In this document: positions 51,941 through 60,420 of the stretch, piece by piece
How the letters are laid out: every line of letters starts with the position of its first letter
How positions within the stretch are numbered: position 1 is the first letter of the stretch
From: an uncultured Roseicyclus sp.
GTDB taxonomy: Bacteria; Pseudomonadota; Alphaproteobacteria; Rhodobacterales; Rhodobacteraceae
Reading direction: 5' to 3'
Assembly (NCBI GenBank): GCA_947500415.1
Contig: CANMRT010000001.1
Location: forward strand, 62,001-126,000
Length of the DNA stretch: 64,000 nt
Program-made: the position numbers and the translations under genes
Notes under the pieces: model-generated
What the model was told of the DNA's origin: nothing
The model's input: only the letters and a program-made list of their open reading frames with translations
Database searches by the model: none

Positions 51941-52872
51941 CGCTGATTATCCGGGCGCTGCAATTTTGCGCCCGGCATGGCCGATGGGGTTTGGTAGTTG
52001 GGCTGGTTTGCGGACTGGCATTGCCTGGGCTGGCAACTGCGATGCGGCCATGGCTTCCGCATATGGTGGCGGGTCTTCTGGTCGTTACGGCCTTCCGGAT
52101 CGGATACCGCGCCTCGGTGGGCCAAGTCCGCTCTCTGCCACGTGTCCTGTCCGAGGTTTTGGTCCTGCAGTTTGGCCTTCCGCTATTGGCCTACGGGATT
52201 GTGCTGGCCTTCGGACTAACGGGCAGCATTGCAGCGCTCGCTATCGTCCTCATGCTTTCCGCCCCATCGATCAGCGGAAGCCCCAATTTTGCAATCTTGA
52301 TGGGTCATGACCCAGCGCCAGCAATGCAAATTCTGGTCGTGGGCACGGGTTTGTTTCCGCTCACGAGCATCGCAGTCCTCTTTCTGATCGGCCCGGACTT
52401 GGGGATCGAGGACGGTGCGCTTTCAACGGGGGTGGGATTGATCATTGTGATCTTGGCCGCGACGAGTGTTGGTTTTGCGTTGCGGGCCCTTTTGCTTCCC
52501 GATCCCAGCGACACTCAATTGCAAAGCCTCGACGGCCTTGGCGTGCTTGCGTTGGCCGTGATCGTTGTGGGGTTGATGGCGGGCATCAGGCCCGTCCTCG
52601 ATAAATCGCCACTTGCGTTGGCGGGATGGGTCGTTCTGGTGTTTGTCGCGAACTTTGGTTTGCAACTGGTGGCTTACTTGGCGACCCGCAATATTGTGCC
52701 AGATAAGCGAGCCCCGCCGCTCAGCATCATTGCTGGCAACCGAAACGTCGCGTTGTTCCTGCTGGCGCTTCCGGCCGACGTGACCGATTTATTGTTGGTG
52801 TTCATCGGCTGCTATCAACTGCCTATGTATCTCACCCCACTCCTAATGCGCCGGGTTTTGAAAGATTGCTAA
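51937..52872 (+). CDS. SBF/BASS-like membrane carrier
   Basis: 311 residues with about nine to ten membrane helices. The start RHGRWGLVVGLVCGLALPGL, the central IAALAIVLMLSAPSISGSPN and the later APPLSIIAGNRNVALFLLAL agree with the sodium:bile-acid symporter (SBF/BASS) superfamily, in which G-N-R-N near the C-terminus is common. The match is by pattern only. The gene is translationally coupled to dctM, so it may export or import a compound of the same pathway. About 275 bp without a gene follow, up to the next operon. Confidence 0.6.
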   Translation: MTLIIRALQFCARHGRWGLVVGLVCGLALPGLATAMRPWLPHMVAGLLVVTAFRIGYRASVGQVRSLPRVLSEVLVLQFGLPLLAYGIVLAFGLTGSIAALAIVLMLSAPSISGSPNFAILMGHDPAPAMQILVVGTGLFPLTSIAVLFLIGPDLGIEDGALSTGVGLIIVILAATSVGFALRALLLPDPSDTQLQSLDGLGVLALAVIVVGLMAGIRPVLDKSPLALAGWVVLVFVANFGLQLVAYLATRNIVPDKRAPPLSIIAGNRNVALFLLALPADVTDLLLVFIGCYQLPMYLTPLLMRRVLKDC

Positions 52873-53147
52873 GCCACACGGTCAAAGCTCTTTCGACGAT
52901 CTGACAAGACGCTCGCAGCAATTCGCAAGACGACCTCCGGCATCCGCGGACGCCTTTTATTGCTTCGACCTGCGACTGCTGCCAACCACTACACAAGATC
53001 ATGCCTGAAAAGCGGACGATTGTGCGGCATGAAGGGACGACCAACTCCCCGAGCCTTCCATCACCGCCTTGTCGGAAAAGGCTTAAAATTACACGGAAAG
53101 TCATTATATCTATCAAAACAAGAAGAAATTTACCGAAGGGACATTTG
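52873..53147 (+). promoter_or_regulatory. Gene-free region holding the promoter of the AAA+/coiled-coil cluster
   Basis: This 275-bp gap separates the TRAP/SBF unit from the cluster. The last 70 bp turn AT-rich (AAAATTACACGGAAAGTCAT then TATATC), the likely promoter, about 35 bp before the ribosome site CGAAGGGA. Near 52939-52958 a weak imperfect GC hairpin followed by TTTT might end the upstream unit. No clear operator palindrome was found. Confidence 0.4.
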
Positions 53148-54224
53148 ATGGCTGATCTGGATGCGCAGGTGAAGGAATCGCAGGCTCAAGTGAGCGAGGC
53201 GCAGGCCAAGATCGCGGAGCTGACCGGCAGGATCGAAGCCGCGCGCAGCAAGATCAAGGATGGCGAAGATGCCTCTTTGGACATCGAGAATGCGTCGCTT
53301 GAGGATGTTCACGCCCACACCAAGGTGATGGATGCGAATATCGCCGAACTGATCATGGGTCTTGATGACATCACGTCGGAATTCTCCAAGGATTTCGACG
53401 AGATGCGGTCCAAGACCGGTTGGGAAAGCTTTGTCGGTATTTTCAGCAGCGCCAAGGCCGACAACATGCGGCAGGAGCGCGTGCGCACGGCCAGCATCGA
53501 CGACAAGTTGCAGGACCTCATCAGCAAGTCCGACGTGATTGTTCAGCTGCTGCAAAGCCAGTTGGCCACGTTGGAAGAGCACAAGGCGAAGGTTGGCGAC
53601 AACCTGACCGAGACTTTGGATGAGCGCGAGTTCACGGTTGGCGAATTGGAAGCCGTGCGCGCCGAGATTCAGGGCATGGACCCGGCCATCATCACGATGG
53701 AAAACAAGATTGCCAATGAGACGGACGCCGCCGCGCGGACCAAGCTGGAAACCGAGCTTGCGGACCTCAACTCCAAATACAACGAGTTGGTGCAGCAGGA
53801 GCAGGTGAAGCTGGCGAAGTCGCAAACGCTGGAACGCTATATCGACAAGGGCAAAACCTGGGTCGACTCGCTGCAGAACCAGGCGGCGACGCAGATGGTG
53901 CTGATCAACAAGTTGCAGACAGACACCAAGCAGCGCGTGGTCCTGTATGACGCGCTGACCAAGTCGTTGAAGACAGCGCAGCAGCAGGACGTCGCCCACC
54001 GTATCAACGAGATCGGGGTAAAGACGGACCAGGAAGCGCAATCTGCTATGGCGGGGATTGGCGCGGCCACGAACCAGAAGATGGCCGATATGCTGGAATC
54101 GCATGAGGATCACATGGTCTTTGCCCGCGATGTGCTGGAGGCCAAGGCGAAGGCGGACGAACGCTTTGCCCGTCGCTTTGCGCAGATCGTCGAAAAGCAC
54201 GACAAGAACCTTTACGGGGGCTAA
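53148..54224 (+). CDS. Long coiled-coil cytoplasmic protein (TelA-like in form) of the AAA+ cluster
   Basis: 358 residues from ATG 53148 (CGAAGGGA upstream); the frame is open further upstream without coding character. Nearly all helical: heptad coiled coil at about 1-60 (VKESQAQVSEAQAKIAELTG), a short non-coil part (MRSKTGWESFVGIFSSAKAD), then coils to the end, including IDKGKTWVDSLQNQAATQMV and DALTKSLKTAQQQDVAHRIN. No signal peptide or membrane helix. The last part resembles TelA-type toxic-anion-resistance proteins in general form, not clearly in sequence. It is the first gene of six in one direction, so it may be a scaffold or filament former for the ATPase. Function unknown. Confidence 0.82.
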   Translation: MADLDAQVKESQAQVSEAQAKIAELTGRIEAARSKIKDGEDASLDIENASLEDVHAHTKVMDANIAELIMGLDDITSEFSKDFDEMRSKTGWESFVGIFSSAKADNMRQERVRTASIDDKLQDLISKSDVIVQLLQSQLATLEEHKAKVGDNLTETLDEREFTVGELEAVRAEIQGMDPAIITMENKIANETDAAARTKLETELADLNSKYNELVQQEQVKLAKSQTLERYIDKGKTWVDSLQNQAATQMVLINKLQTDTKQRVVLYDALTKSLKTAQQQDVAHRINEIGVKTDQEAQSAMAGIGAATNQKMADMLESHEDHMVFARDVLEAKAKADERFARRFAQIVEKHDKNLYGG

Positions 54225-54309
54225 GCGCCACGGCGCGGTCGCCTGTCCCGGACCCGCGCGCTGGAATGCCTGCGCGCGTCCCCATCCCATCCTGACAAGG
54301 AGTTAGAAT

Positions 54310-55431
54310 TTGGCTGTTGATCCGTCGCGCACCCATGTCGGCCTGTCCGACCTGTTCGCGTCCCGACGGTATTTTGCCAAGTTCGAGAAGATTATCTCCT
54401 ACCTGCCGCGGGTGGCTGCGGTAATGAAGGCGGACGGGGCGCTGAAGGACGAGGAATTGGATATTCTGTCGGCCTATGTGCAGAGCATCGCCTATTCGTT
54501 CCACGCCCTATCGATGAAATATCTTCTAGTGGGTCGCGACACGGGGCAGTTTCTTGGCGCGTTGGAAATGGACACGGTCGAAAGTGGCTTTCCGGTGTTC
54601 AACGAGTTGATGATCATGGCCAGCGACGCACAGCAGGCGGACCGGCGACTGGCAAATATGCCAAGCACCAAACGCCTGAAAGCGCAGATGGTGGAGCATA
54701 TTGTGGGGGAGCGGCAGATCCCCACGAAGCTTCAATTCGCGCTGTCGCAGCGGCTTTATTACGAAGAATTGCAATCAGGTCAGCTGTTCTGGGCGCAGAA
54801 CGATCCCGTCGCCATCTGGCAGGGCGGGGAAGGCGGGCGCGCGCGCTATCTGGTGCATTGGGCGGTCTATGACAGTCAGGTCAATCTGCCGACGATCTAC
54901 CTTATGGAGTTGGAAGATACCGGGCGCACGGCGCTGCCCCGCGATGAACGTCGGTGGCCCGAGGTTCAGGCGCATCTGATGGGTCAGGCCTTGGGTGGGT
55001 TGAAGCTTCTGACGATTGCCAAGGGGTTTGACGAGACCTTCGATGATCTGCACCCCAAGCGTCTGCGCCGTCTGCACGTGGGGCCAATGTACAGCCATGC
55101 CTATACCAAGCAATCGGGGCCCATCCGCGACGTGCTGGCAGACGCCAAGGCACCCGAGGGTCAGGATTGGACGCTCGCATGGACCGATGAGGTGCTGGAA
55201 AGCGAAAGCGTTGTGACGGAAAAGTCGGGCTGGTTTGGTCGCGTGGAGCGCGAGATTTTCGCACTTGATCCCTTTGCGGGTCGTGGTGGCGACACCGGAG
55301 CGACGCGAACGGAACGCAGTATTGTTTTGCCGGAGCGACCGTTTCAGGTTCTCGCTGAAAAGAACCCAGCCGGTTTTGGAAGCGTCACGAAATACGTCGT
55401 GAACGCCAATGGACGGGTCTTTAAGAACTAG
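54310..55431 (+). CDS. Unknown protein of the AAA+ cluster, TTG start
   Basis: 373 residues. The start is TTG 54310, supported by AAGGAG eight bases before it; no ATG or GTG fits as well. The N-terminal region (YFAKFEKIISYLPRVAAVMK, ALKDEELDILSAYVQSIAYS) is helical, and a mixed alpha/beta part follows (ARYLVHWAVYDSQVNLPTIY then LMELEDTG). The C-terminus ends FGSVTKYVVNANGRVFKN. No membrane segment, signal peptide or known active-site motif was found. It lies between the coiled-coil gene and the AAA+ gene, 85 bp and 45 bp away. I do not recognise the family. Confidence 0.82.
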   Translation: MAVDPSRTHVGLSDLFASRRYFAKFEKIISYLPRVAAVMKADGALKDEELDILSAYVQSIAYSFHALSMKYLLVGRDTGQFLGALEMDTVESGFPVFNELMIMASDAQQADRRLANMPSTKRLKAQMVEHIVGERQIPTKLQFALSQRLYYEELQSGQLFWAQNDPVAIWQGGEGGRARYLVHWAVYDSQVNLPTIYLMELEDTGRTALPRDERRWPEVQAHLMGQALGGLKLLTIAKGFDETFDDLHPKRLRRLHVGPMYSHAYTKQSGPIRDVLADAKAPEGQDWTLAWTDEVLESESVVTEKSGWFGRVEREIFALDPFAGRGGDTGATRTERSIVLPERPFQVLAEKNPAGFGSVTKYVVNANGRVFKN

Positions 55432-55476
55432 AAGAAGCGGCGGGGTCTGCACGCCCGCGCGCCATGAGGAGGAAGC

Positions 55477-57414
55477 ATGAGCTTGACTGCCGATACGATG
55501 GAATTGAGCGAAGACGACATCGTCAAGCATTACGGTGCGGCGGTGGCCATGCTGGAAGGTTTCGACCACACGCCACGCATCGGCAAGGCGCGCGCGCAGG
55601 ACGCCAATTCTGAGCGATCCTCCGGCGTGGGCACACGGCGCCGCTTTCGCTCCACCACGCCCGGCCTGGTGACACGGTCCACCGCGCGGCCCGAAGGGGT
55701 GCAGTTGATCGAGAGCATCCGCGCGGCGGTCAGTGAGGATCCACTGGTCAGCCCCCTGCAGGCGACGCTTCTGCATCAGTTGCGCCGGGCGCTGGCGATC
55801 TCGCTGGCGGTGGGGGAGACCTTTGCGACCTCTACCGGGTTGGCCGATCTGCGGCGCGCCAATCTGGCGGGGTCCTTGCCTGCCGATCGCAAAATGGAAT
55901 TCACGGAACTGCTGGCGGCCGAGGCGCTCGCCGTCACCCATGTCTTTGCCAATGCAACGGCCTTCCTGCTTGGTCCCCACGCCAGTGAGGTCACTGTCGA
56001 AGTGGGTGAGGTCGAAGAGATCCTGACCGACAACGCGCAACTGGCGCTTCATGGATGTCTGTGGGAGTTGGATCAGGACGTGGCCGTTCACGCGGGCGAT
56101 GACCCGCAGCTTGTGGCCACGGTCATGGCGTTTGCGGAACAGGTGATGGAGAAAGTCGCGCTGCGAGCGCAGAATGCGGGCCGCCTGGCGCCGTTTACGG
56201 GCGCGAGTTGGCGGGTTGAGGCAGACAAGCTGACGATCCGCGGGTTTGAGCCGGCCAGCAGCGCCAAATCCACGACACTCACGATGACCTTCAAGCAGCC
56301 CCATGAGGTCGTCGGCAATCACATCGCGAAATATCAGGCGCTGAAGCTGTCGAAGATGCTGATGGCCTATGACTTCGACCGCCGCCTGAACCCCTTTGCA
56401 GAGCTGGGTGGCTTCATCTTTACCTTCATGGGCGACGGGAAACCTGGCACCGGTAAGACCACGCTGATCCAGATGATGGCAGGCCTTGTGCACGGCTATT
56501 GTGAGACGGCGGGCTATCCGTTTCGCTACCAGAACCTCAGCACCGACAATATCGACAGCTATCAGGGTAAGTCGGGCCAGAACGCCAAGGCCTTCATCAA
56601 CAACATCATCGATCCGTCGGCCATCGGGTTCGGCACGATTGATGATATCGACCAGTTGGCGGGCAAACGCGGCGACAGGCAGTCGTCGGCAGGGCAGTTG
56701 GAAATCACCGCCGTGCTGATGGAAAGCTTCGCCGGAGCTAACACGGTTGTGCGCGGTAATTGCACGTTTGGGATGTTCTCCAACTACCCCGAAAATGTGG
56801 ACGACGCCTTGCGGCAAAGGGCGGGGGCACGATTCCTTGTCGACGGGCCGATCACGCGGGATGATTACATCGACATCCTCAGCCTGCTGATGGGCAGGAA
56901 CCACGACATCCCCCTGGGCGACCATGAGGTCTTCGCGGCGCAGGAGATCAAGAAGGCTGTCGCGGCCTCCTTCGAGAGCCATTCGCGCCCCCACGAAGAG
57001 GGGCTGATGAAGGTCTTCGACAAGGTCGATCAGACGGTGGGCAAGCCCGATACGATTGCCAAGCTCGGCACCTATCTGAAGGCCATTCAGGAGGCCGATG
57101 AGCGGTTCACGGGACGGGCGATCAAGAACATCACCGATGCGGTGAAGGTCCGCGCGATGGATTTTGAATTGCCCGATGAGTGGATGGAAGAACCGGACCT
57201 GTTCCTGTTCATGGACTACGACACAAAGAAGGGCATGATCGAAGAGCTGCGCCAGCCTATCACCGTCGACATGGTGATCCAGGAGATCAACCGCTACGCC
57301 GACAGCGAATTCCGCTATGCCGACAAATCCGATGAGGTCGCGATTGCCAATGCCGTGCGTGACATGCAGCGGATGGAAGAGGCTAAGCGGCGGTATCTGG
57401 AGCAGCAGGGATGA
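55477..57414 (+). CDS. AAA+ ATPase of the uncharacterised cluster
   Basis: 645 residues; AGGAGGAAGC precedes ATG 55477. The first 300 residues are a family-specific domain, mostly helical, with no known motif. The AAA+ module follows: Walker A GDGKPGTGKTT at 319-329, Walker B FGTIDDID with D389 and D390 where most AAA+ proteins have D-E, sensor-1 region FGMFSNYPEN with N436, and arginines R446, R448 and R452 (ALRQRAGARFLVDG) as finger candidates. A helical lid and a C-terminal helix (DMQRMEEAKRRYLEQQ) end it. The catalytic Glu is thus replaced by Asp. It is probably a remodelling ATPase acting on its neighbours' products; target unknown. Confidence 0.9.
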   Translation: MSLTADTMELSEDDIVKHYGAAVAMLEGFDHTPRIGKARAQDANSERSSGVGTRRRFRSTTPGLVTRSTARPEGVQLIESIRAAVSEDPLVSPLQATLLHQLRRALAISLAVGETFATSTGLADLRRANLAGSLPADRKMEFTELLAAEALAVTHVFANATAFLLGPHASEVTVEVGEVEEILTDNAQLALHGCLWELDQDVAVHAGDDPQLVATVMAFAEQVMEKVALRAQNAGRLAPFTGASWRVEADKLTIRGFEPASSAKSTTLTMTFKQPHEVVGNHIAKYQALKLSKMLMAYDFDRRLNPFAELGGFIFTFMGDGKPGTGKTTLIQMMAGLVHGYCETAGYPFRYQNLSTDNIDSYQGKSGQNAKAFINNIIDPSAIGFGTIDDIDQLAGKRGDRQSSAGQLEITAVLMESFAGANTVVRGNCTFGMFSNYPENVDDALRQRAGARFLVDGPITRDDYIDILSLLMGRNHDIPLGDHEVFAAQEIKKAVAASFESHSRPHEEGLMKVFDKVDQTVGKPDTIAKLGTYLKAIQEADERFTGRAIKNITDAVKVRAMDFELPDEWMEEPDLFLFMDYDTKKGMIEELRQPITVDMVIQEINRYADSEFRYADKSDEVAIANAVRDMQRMEEAKRRYLEQQG

Positions 57415-57448
57415 TGAAGCCCTCTGACAACTTGCCAAGGGTGGCCGT

Positions 57449-58756
57449 ATGGAGCGTCTGATCTCCTCCGGCCTTATGTTTGGTAACCTGTTCCATGTGG
57501 CCTCACCCGCTTTGGTTGAGCGCTACAATCGTGCGCTGAAGCATCTGACGGGCAAGCAGACGAAGCTGACGGATTTCTATATCGACATCTCCGGCTATTC
57601 GCCCGAGGTCGGGTTTGAGTTGGAAGACCCCCTTTACCTGAACCACGACGGGGTGAACCGGCAGTTCATCATCCTGTCCACCGCCCAGAAATACGCGCCA
57701 TTGCTGGAGGCTAAATTCTCCACCTGCCGCGGTGTTCTGCGCCAGTTTTTTGCTGAGAATGAAGCAGCGCTGTTTGCGTTGACGACCCGTGACGCGGTGG
57801 CGGGTGAATTGCTCAATTCCGTCTACGACCTTTCAAATCCTGCGCGGCTACTGGATATCCGGCGCATCACGATTGAGGCCGATACGACCGGCGGGGCGAT
57901 CCGTCAGGCGACCAAGCTGGACGGAAAGATCAAGCGGTTCCTGAATGAGGAAGACGCGTGGTTTGATGATGTTCTGATCGCGGAGATGATCGGGCTGGCG
58001 GGCGAAACGGGCGACATTGTGCGCAACCCGGTCAAGCTTAAGGGGATGAGTTTCGAGCAGGGCAATTTCTGGACAGCGCACTTCGGCGGTGCGTTTATCT
58101 TTCAGGACGTCCCACACCCGGCAATCTTTGCCTCCAATGACAAATCCGTTTTCGAGCCGCTCGACATCCCTCACGCTTTCGACATGACGCAGCGCGCGCA
58201 AATCGCCAAGTTCCTTGAGTTGAATGGCCTGGTGGAGCCGATTGTGAAGGCACGTGGAGTCGATGCCAGCGCGGTCCTGCGCCAGAAGATGGACTTCATC
58301 CTTGTCGATGCGCTGGCCGATGCGGACGTAACCTTGAAAGGCCGGTCGCGCAGTGAAATGCGCAGGCTGGCGCGCGCCCATGTCGGGCAATTGCCGGAAG
58401 AGTTTCACGACCTCGCCGCGCTGCTGAATTGGGCGGAAAGCGGCGGGGCCTGGCCAAGCATCACCTCTGACAGTCCGGTCTATTTCTACACGCTGCGCGC
58501 GGCTGACCACAAAGACGTGGCCCTTGTGAACATGCTTCTGGCGGAGTTGACGACTCGGGATTTCCGGCAGCTGTTCATCTGCCACAAGGCGCTCTTCTAT
58601 GAGAAATTCGCCGACTTCTCGGATGCGAAGAAGGACTATGTGGTCGAATTTCTGCGTAACGAATACCAAACTGATAAGGTGGGCGCGCGCGAGGCATTGT
58701 TTGGTCACGAGCCCGCGATGGAGGAAGAGGTCAGACGTGTCGGACCGTGGGGCTAG
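57449..58756 (+). CDS. Unknown protein of the AAA+ cluster (DUF6638-like)
   Basis: 435 residues, starting MERLISSGLMFGNLFHVASP. Cytoplasmic by appearance: no signal or membrane helix. It has a beta-rich N-terminal half (LTDFYIDISGYSPEVGFELE, LYLNHDGVNRQFIILSTAQK) and a helical C-terminal half (CHKALFYEKFADFSDAKKDY). I believe this is the family recorded as DUF6638, found next to such AAA+ genes, but the name is from memory. It is 35 bp from the ATPase gene and 16 bp from the small membrane protein gene. Function unknown. Confidence 0.8.
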   Translation: MERLISSGLMFGNLFHVASPALVERYNRALKHLTGKQTKLTDFYIDISGYSPEVGFELEDPLYLNHDGVNRQFIILSTAQKYAPLLEAKFSTCRGVLRQFFAENEAALFALTTRDAVAGELLNSVYDLSNPARLLDIRRITIEADTTGGAIRQATKLDGKIKRFLNEEDAWFDDVLIAEMIGLAGETGDIVRNPVKLKGMSFEQGNFWTAHFGGAFIFQDVPHPAIFASNDKSVFEPLDIPHAFDMTQRAQIAKFLELNGLVEPIVKARGVDASAVLRQKMDFILVDALADADVTLKGRSRSEMRRLARAHVGQLPEEFHDLAALLNWAESGGAWPSITSDSPVYFYTLRAADHKDVALVNMLLAELTTRDFRQLFICHKALFYEKFADFSDAKKDYVVEFLRNEYQTDKVGAREALFGHEPAMEEEVRRVGPWG

Positions 58757-58771
58757 CGAAAGGAGCGTTCG

Positions 58772-59038
58772 ATGTTTGCTTTGATGCGTCTGGCTCTTGT
58801 CGGCTTTGTCGTTCTGACCGTGATCTACATTGGCTTGTCGATCTACTCCCGCTCGGTCCGGCGCAAACGGTTGATCCGCGAGTGGGAGGAAGAGCATCCG
58901 ACCGCTGACCGTGACAGCTTCGTGGATGAGGGGTTGGAGGATTACGACAGCTCACTCCGTCGCAAGCTGATCCTGGGCGTCTATATCGTGCCGGTCTGTG
59001 TCGTGATCTTCATCGTCTACGTGACCAATTTTCAGTAG
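58772..59038 (+). CDS. Small two-helix membrane protein of the AAA+ cluster
   Basis: 88 residues; GAAAGGAG lies before ATG 58772. Two membrane helices, MRLALVGFVVLTVIYIGLSI (about 5-24) and LILGVYIVPVCVVIFIVYVT (about 66-85), border a charged loop (SVRRKRLIREWEEEHPTADR). By the positive-inside rule the loop is cytoplasmic, with both ends outside. It may dock the soluble proteins of the cluster to the membrane. Conserved order with the DUF1523 gene 12 bp downstream supports that it is real. Confidence 0.75.
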   Translation: MFALMRLALVGFVVLTVIYIGLSIYSRSVRRKRLIREWEEEHPTADRDSFVDEGLEDYDSSLRRKLILGVYIVPVCVVIFIVYVTNFQ

Positions 59039-59049
59039 GGGCGGGTGCC

Positions 59050-59703
59050 ATGAAATACATCAAATGGTTTTTCGCGGTGCTCTTCTGGCTACTTGTCGCG
59101 GCCACGTTTCACTACACGCTTCCGCAAAACGACATCGTGCGCATCACCGGGACCGAGATCATCCGCAAGGATTTCTCGGGCCTGTCGCGGTTTTTCTATG
59201 CGCAGGCGGACAGTGGGGACAGCGAAGCCGTGAATCGCGATTTGCGCCTGATCAACACAACCCGCGCGAACGGGCGTGTGATGGTTTATCGCAATGAGGA
59301 TACGGGGTGGAATTGGCCGCCCTATTTCAAATTCGACAGCTCTAACCTTCAGGCCGAGGCGAGCGAATTTATCTCCACCATCGACACGCCGCGATGGGTG
59401 GCTGTGCGCCACTACGGTTGGCGCAACCCGTTTTTGTCGATCTACCCCAACGCCATCGGGATCAGGCCGGTGGATGGCCCCGATGCAAACCTTGGCCTGC
59501 CATGGTTAAACATCGCAATTCTGGCGACTTTTGTTGCGTTCGTCTTGGGTCTTCGCCTGTTGTGGCGGCGCTTCCGCATGTCACGTATCGACCCTCTTGT
59601 GGACAACGTTCAGGATGGGGTCAGTGCCACCGGAGAAGCCCTATCGCGCCGGCGTTCCGGGCTCCGACGCTGGCTGGATACGTGGAAAGAGAAGCAACGG
59701 TGA
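59050..59703 (+). CDS. DUF1523 family membrane protein
   Basis: 217 residues. An N-terminal membrane helix (WFFAVLFWLLVAATFHYTLP) leads to a probably periplasmic domain with the DUF1523 pattern: QNDIVRITGTEIIRKDFSGL, LINTTRANGRVMVYRNEDTG, WPPYFKFDSSNLQAEA and WVAVRHYGWRNPFLSIYPNA. A second helix (WLNIAILATFVAFVLGLRLL) and a basic tail follow. DUF1523 is known mainly from alphaproteobacteria and has no known role. It is the last gene of the cluster and would be the part exposed outside the inner membrane. Confidence 0.88.
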   Translation: MKYIKWFFAVLFWLLVAATFHYTLPQNDIVRITGTEIIRKDFSGLSRFFYAQADSGDSEAVNRDLRLINTTRANGRVMVYRNEDTGWNWPPYFKFDSSNLQAEASEFISTIDTPRWVAVRHYGWRNPFLSIYPNAIGIRPVDGPDANLGLPWLNIAILATFVAFVLGLRLLWRRFRMSRIDPLVDNVQDGVSATGEALSRRRSGLRRWLDTWKEKQR

Positions 59704-59838
59704 GTGGTGTCGCCGTTAGCTGACGCAAGAAGGCTCAGTCCGTCTTCTGCCCGACGCCTGGACCAAACTCACAGAAGGTTCGAAATAAAGCGGTCGACAA
59801 CTCTGCTATAGATCAGGTCCCATTGACCGCAGTAATCT

Positions 59839-60420
59839 TTAGAGCTTCTTCGGGCTCTGCGTCGACCCTCTGACAACGATCTCGGCATCCAACGCAAGGG
59901 GTTCAGCGCGTTGACTGGATTTGAGCCAGTCCACAATTGGGTCAGAGGCCTTCACGCCCATGTCCGCCGCAAGTAATTTGATGCTCGTCAGGCCCGGCGT
60001 ACTGACGGCGGACCATTCCAGATTGTCGAAACCCATGATCGACATATCCTTGGGCACCGAGATCCCCAATCGCATCAACTCGAATAGCGCGCCTAGCGCT
60101 TGGACGTCGGATAAGCACAAAGTTGCAATAGGCAGCTGCGATTGGGCGGCCATGTCTGTCACACCGTTTGCACCGCCCGCCACATCCATGGTGACCGGAT
60201 GAAAGAGAACGTCGCACTCTTCCGCTACAGACTTGATCGCATCAATCCGCGCGACAATTCTGTTGTTAACCACTCTAGGTCCATGGATTACCGCGATGCT
60301 TTCGTGCCTCAGGTTGGCAAGCTACCTGAAGGCATTGGCCGCAAGGGGGGCTTTGCCAGACACCAGGAGGCCTTCGACACCAAGATCAAGCAATCCGAAC
60401 GCTTTGTGTACCTCTTCCTT
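59839..60420 (-). pseudogene. Remnant of a LacI-family regulator (N-terminus lost, internal stop)
   Basis: The last 144 codons give a good LacI effector domain: LPIATLCLSDVQALGALFEL, MGFDNLEWSAVSTPGLTSIK. Upstream in the same frame EEVHKAFGLLDLGVEGLLVS continues the fold, then a TAG at 60322-60324 breaks it (ANAFR stop LANLRH). The frame ends near 60420, where a different, rightward gene fragment begins. The helix-turn-helix half is missing. Since a LacI regulator normally lies next to xylB, this is probably the former xylose regulator. It cannot bind DNA in this form. Confidence 0.75.

Noticed and set aside
52939-52958. Imperfect hairpin with TTTT as a terminator of the TRAP/SBF unit
   Set aside because: The stem has a mismatch and almost no loop, so it is too weak to call.
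53130-54290. Long antisense open frame over the coiled-coil gene
   Set aside because: Leu/Arg/His-rich product typical of reversed coiled-coil codons; no start signal or domain.
54775-57438. Very long open frame (about 890 codons) antisense to the 373-residue and AAA+ genes
   Set aside because: It is a mirror of GC-rich codon use on the other strand. The plus strand carries clear AAA+ motifs and ribosome sites; the antisense product has no recognisable domain.
57848-58897. Long antisense open frame over the 435-residue gene
   Set aside because: Overlaps a well-supported gene completely; composition looks artificial.
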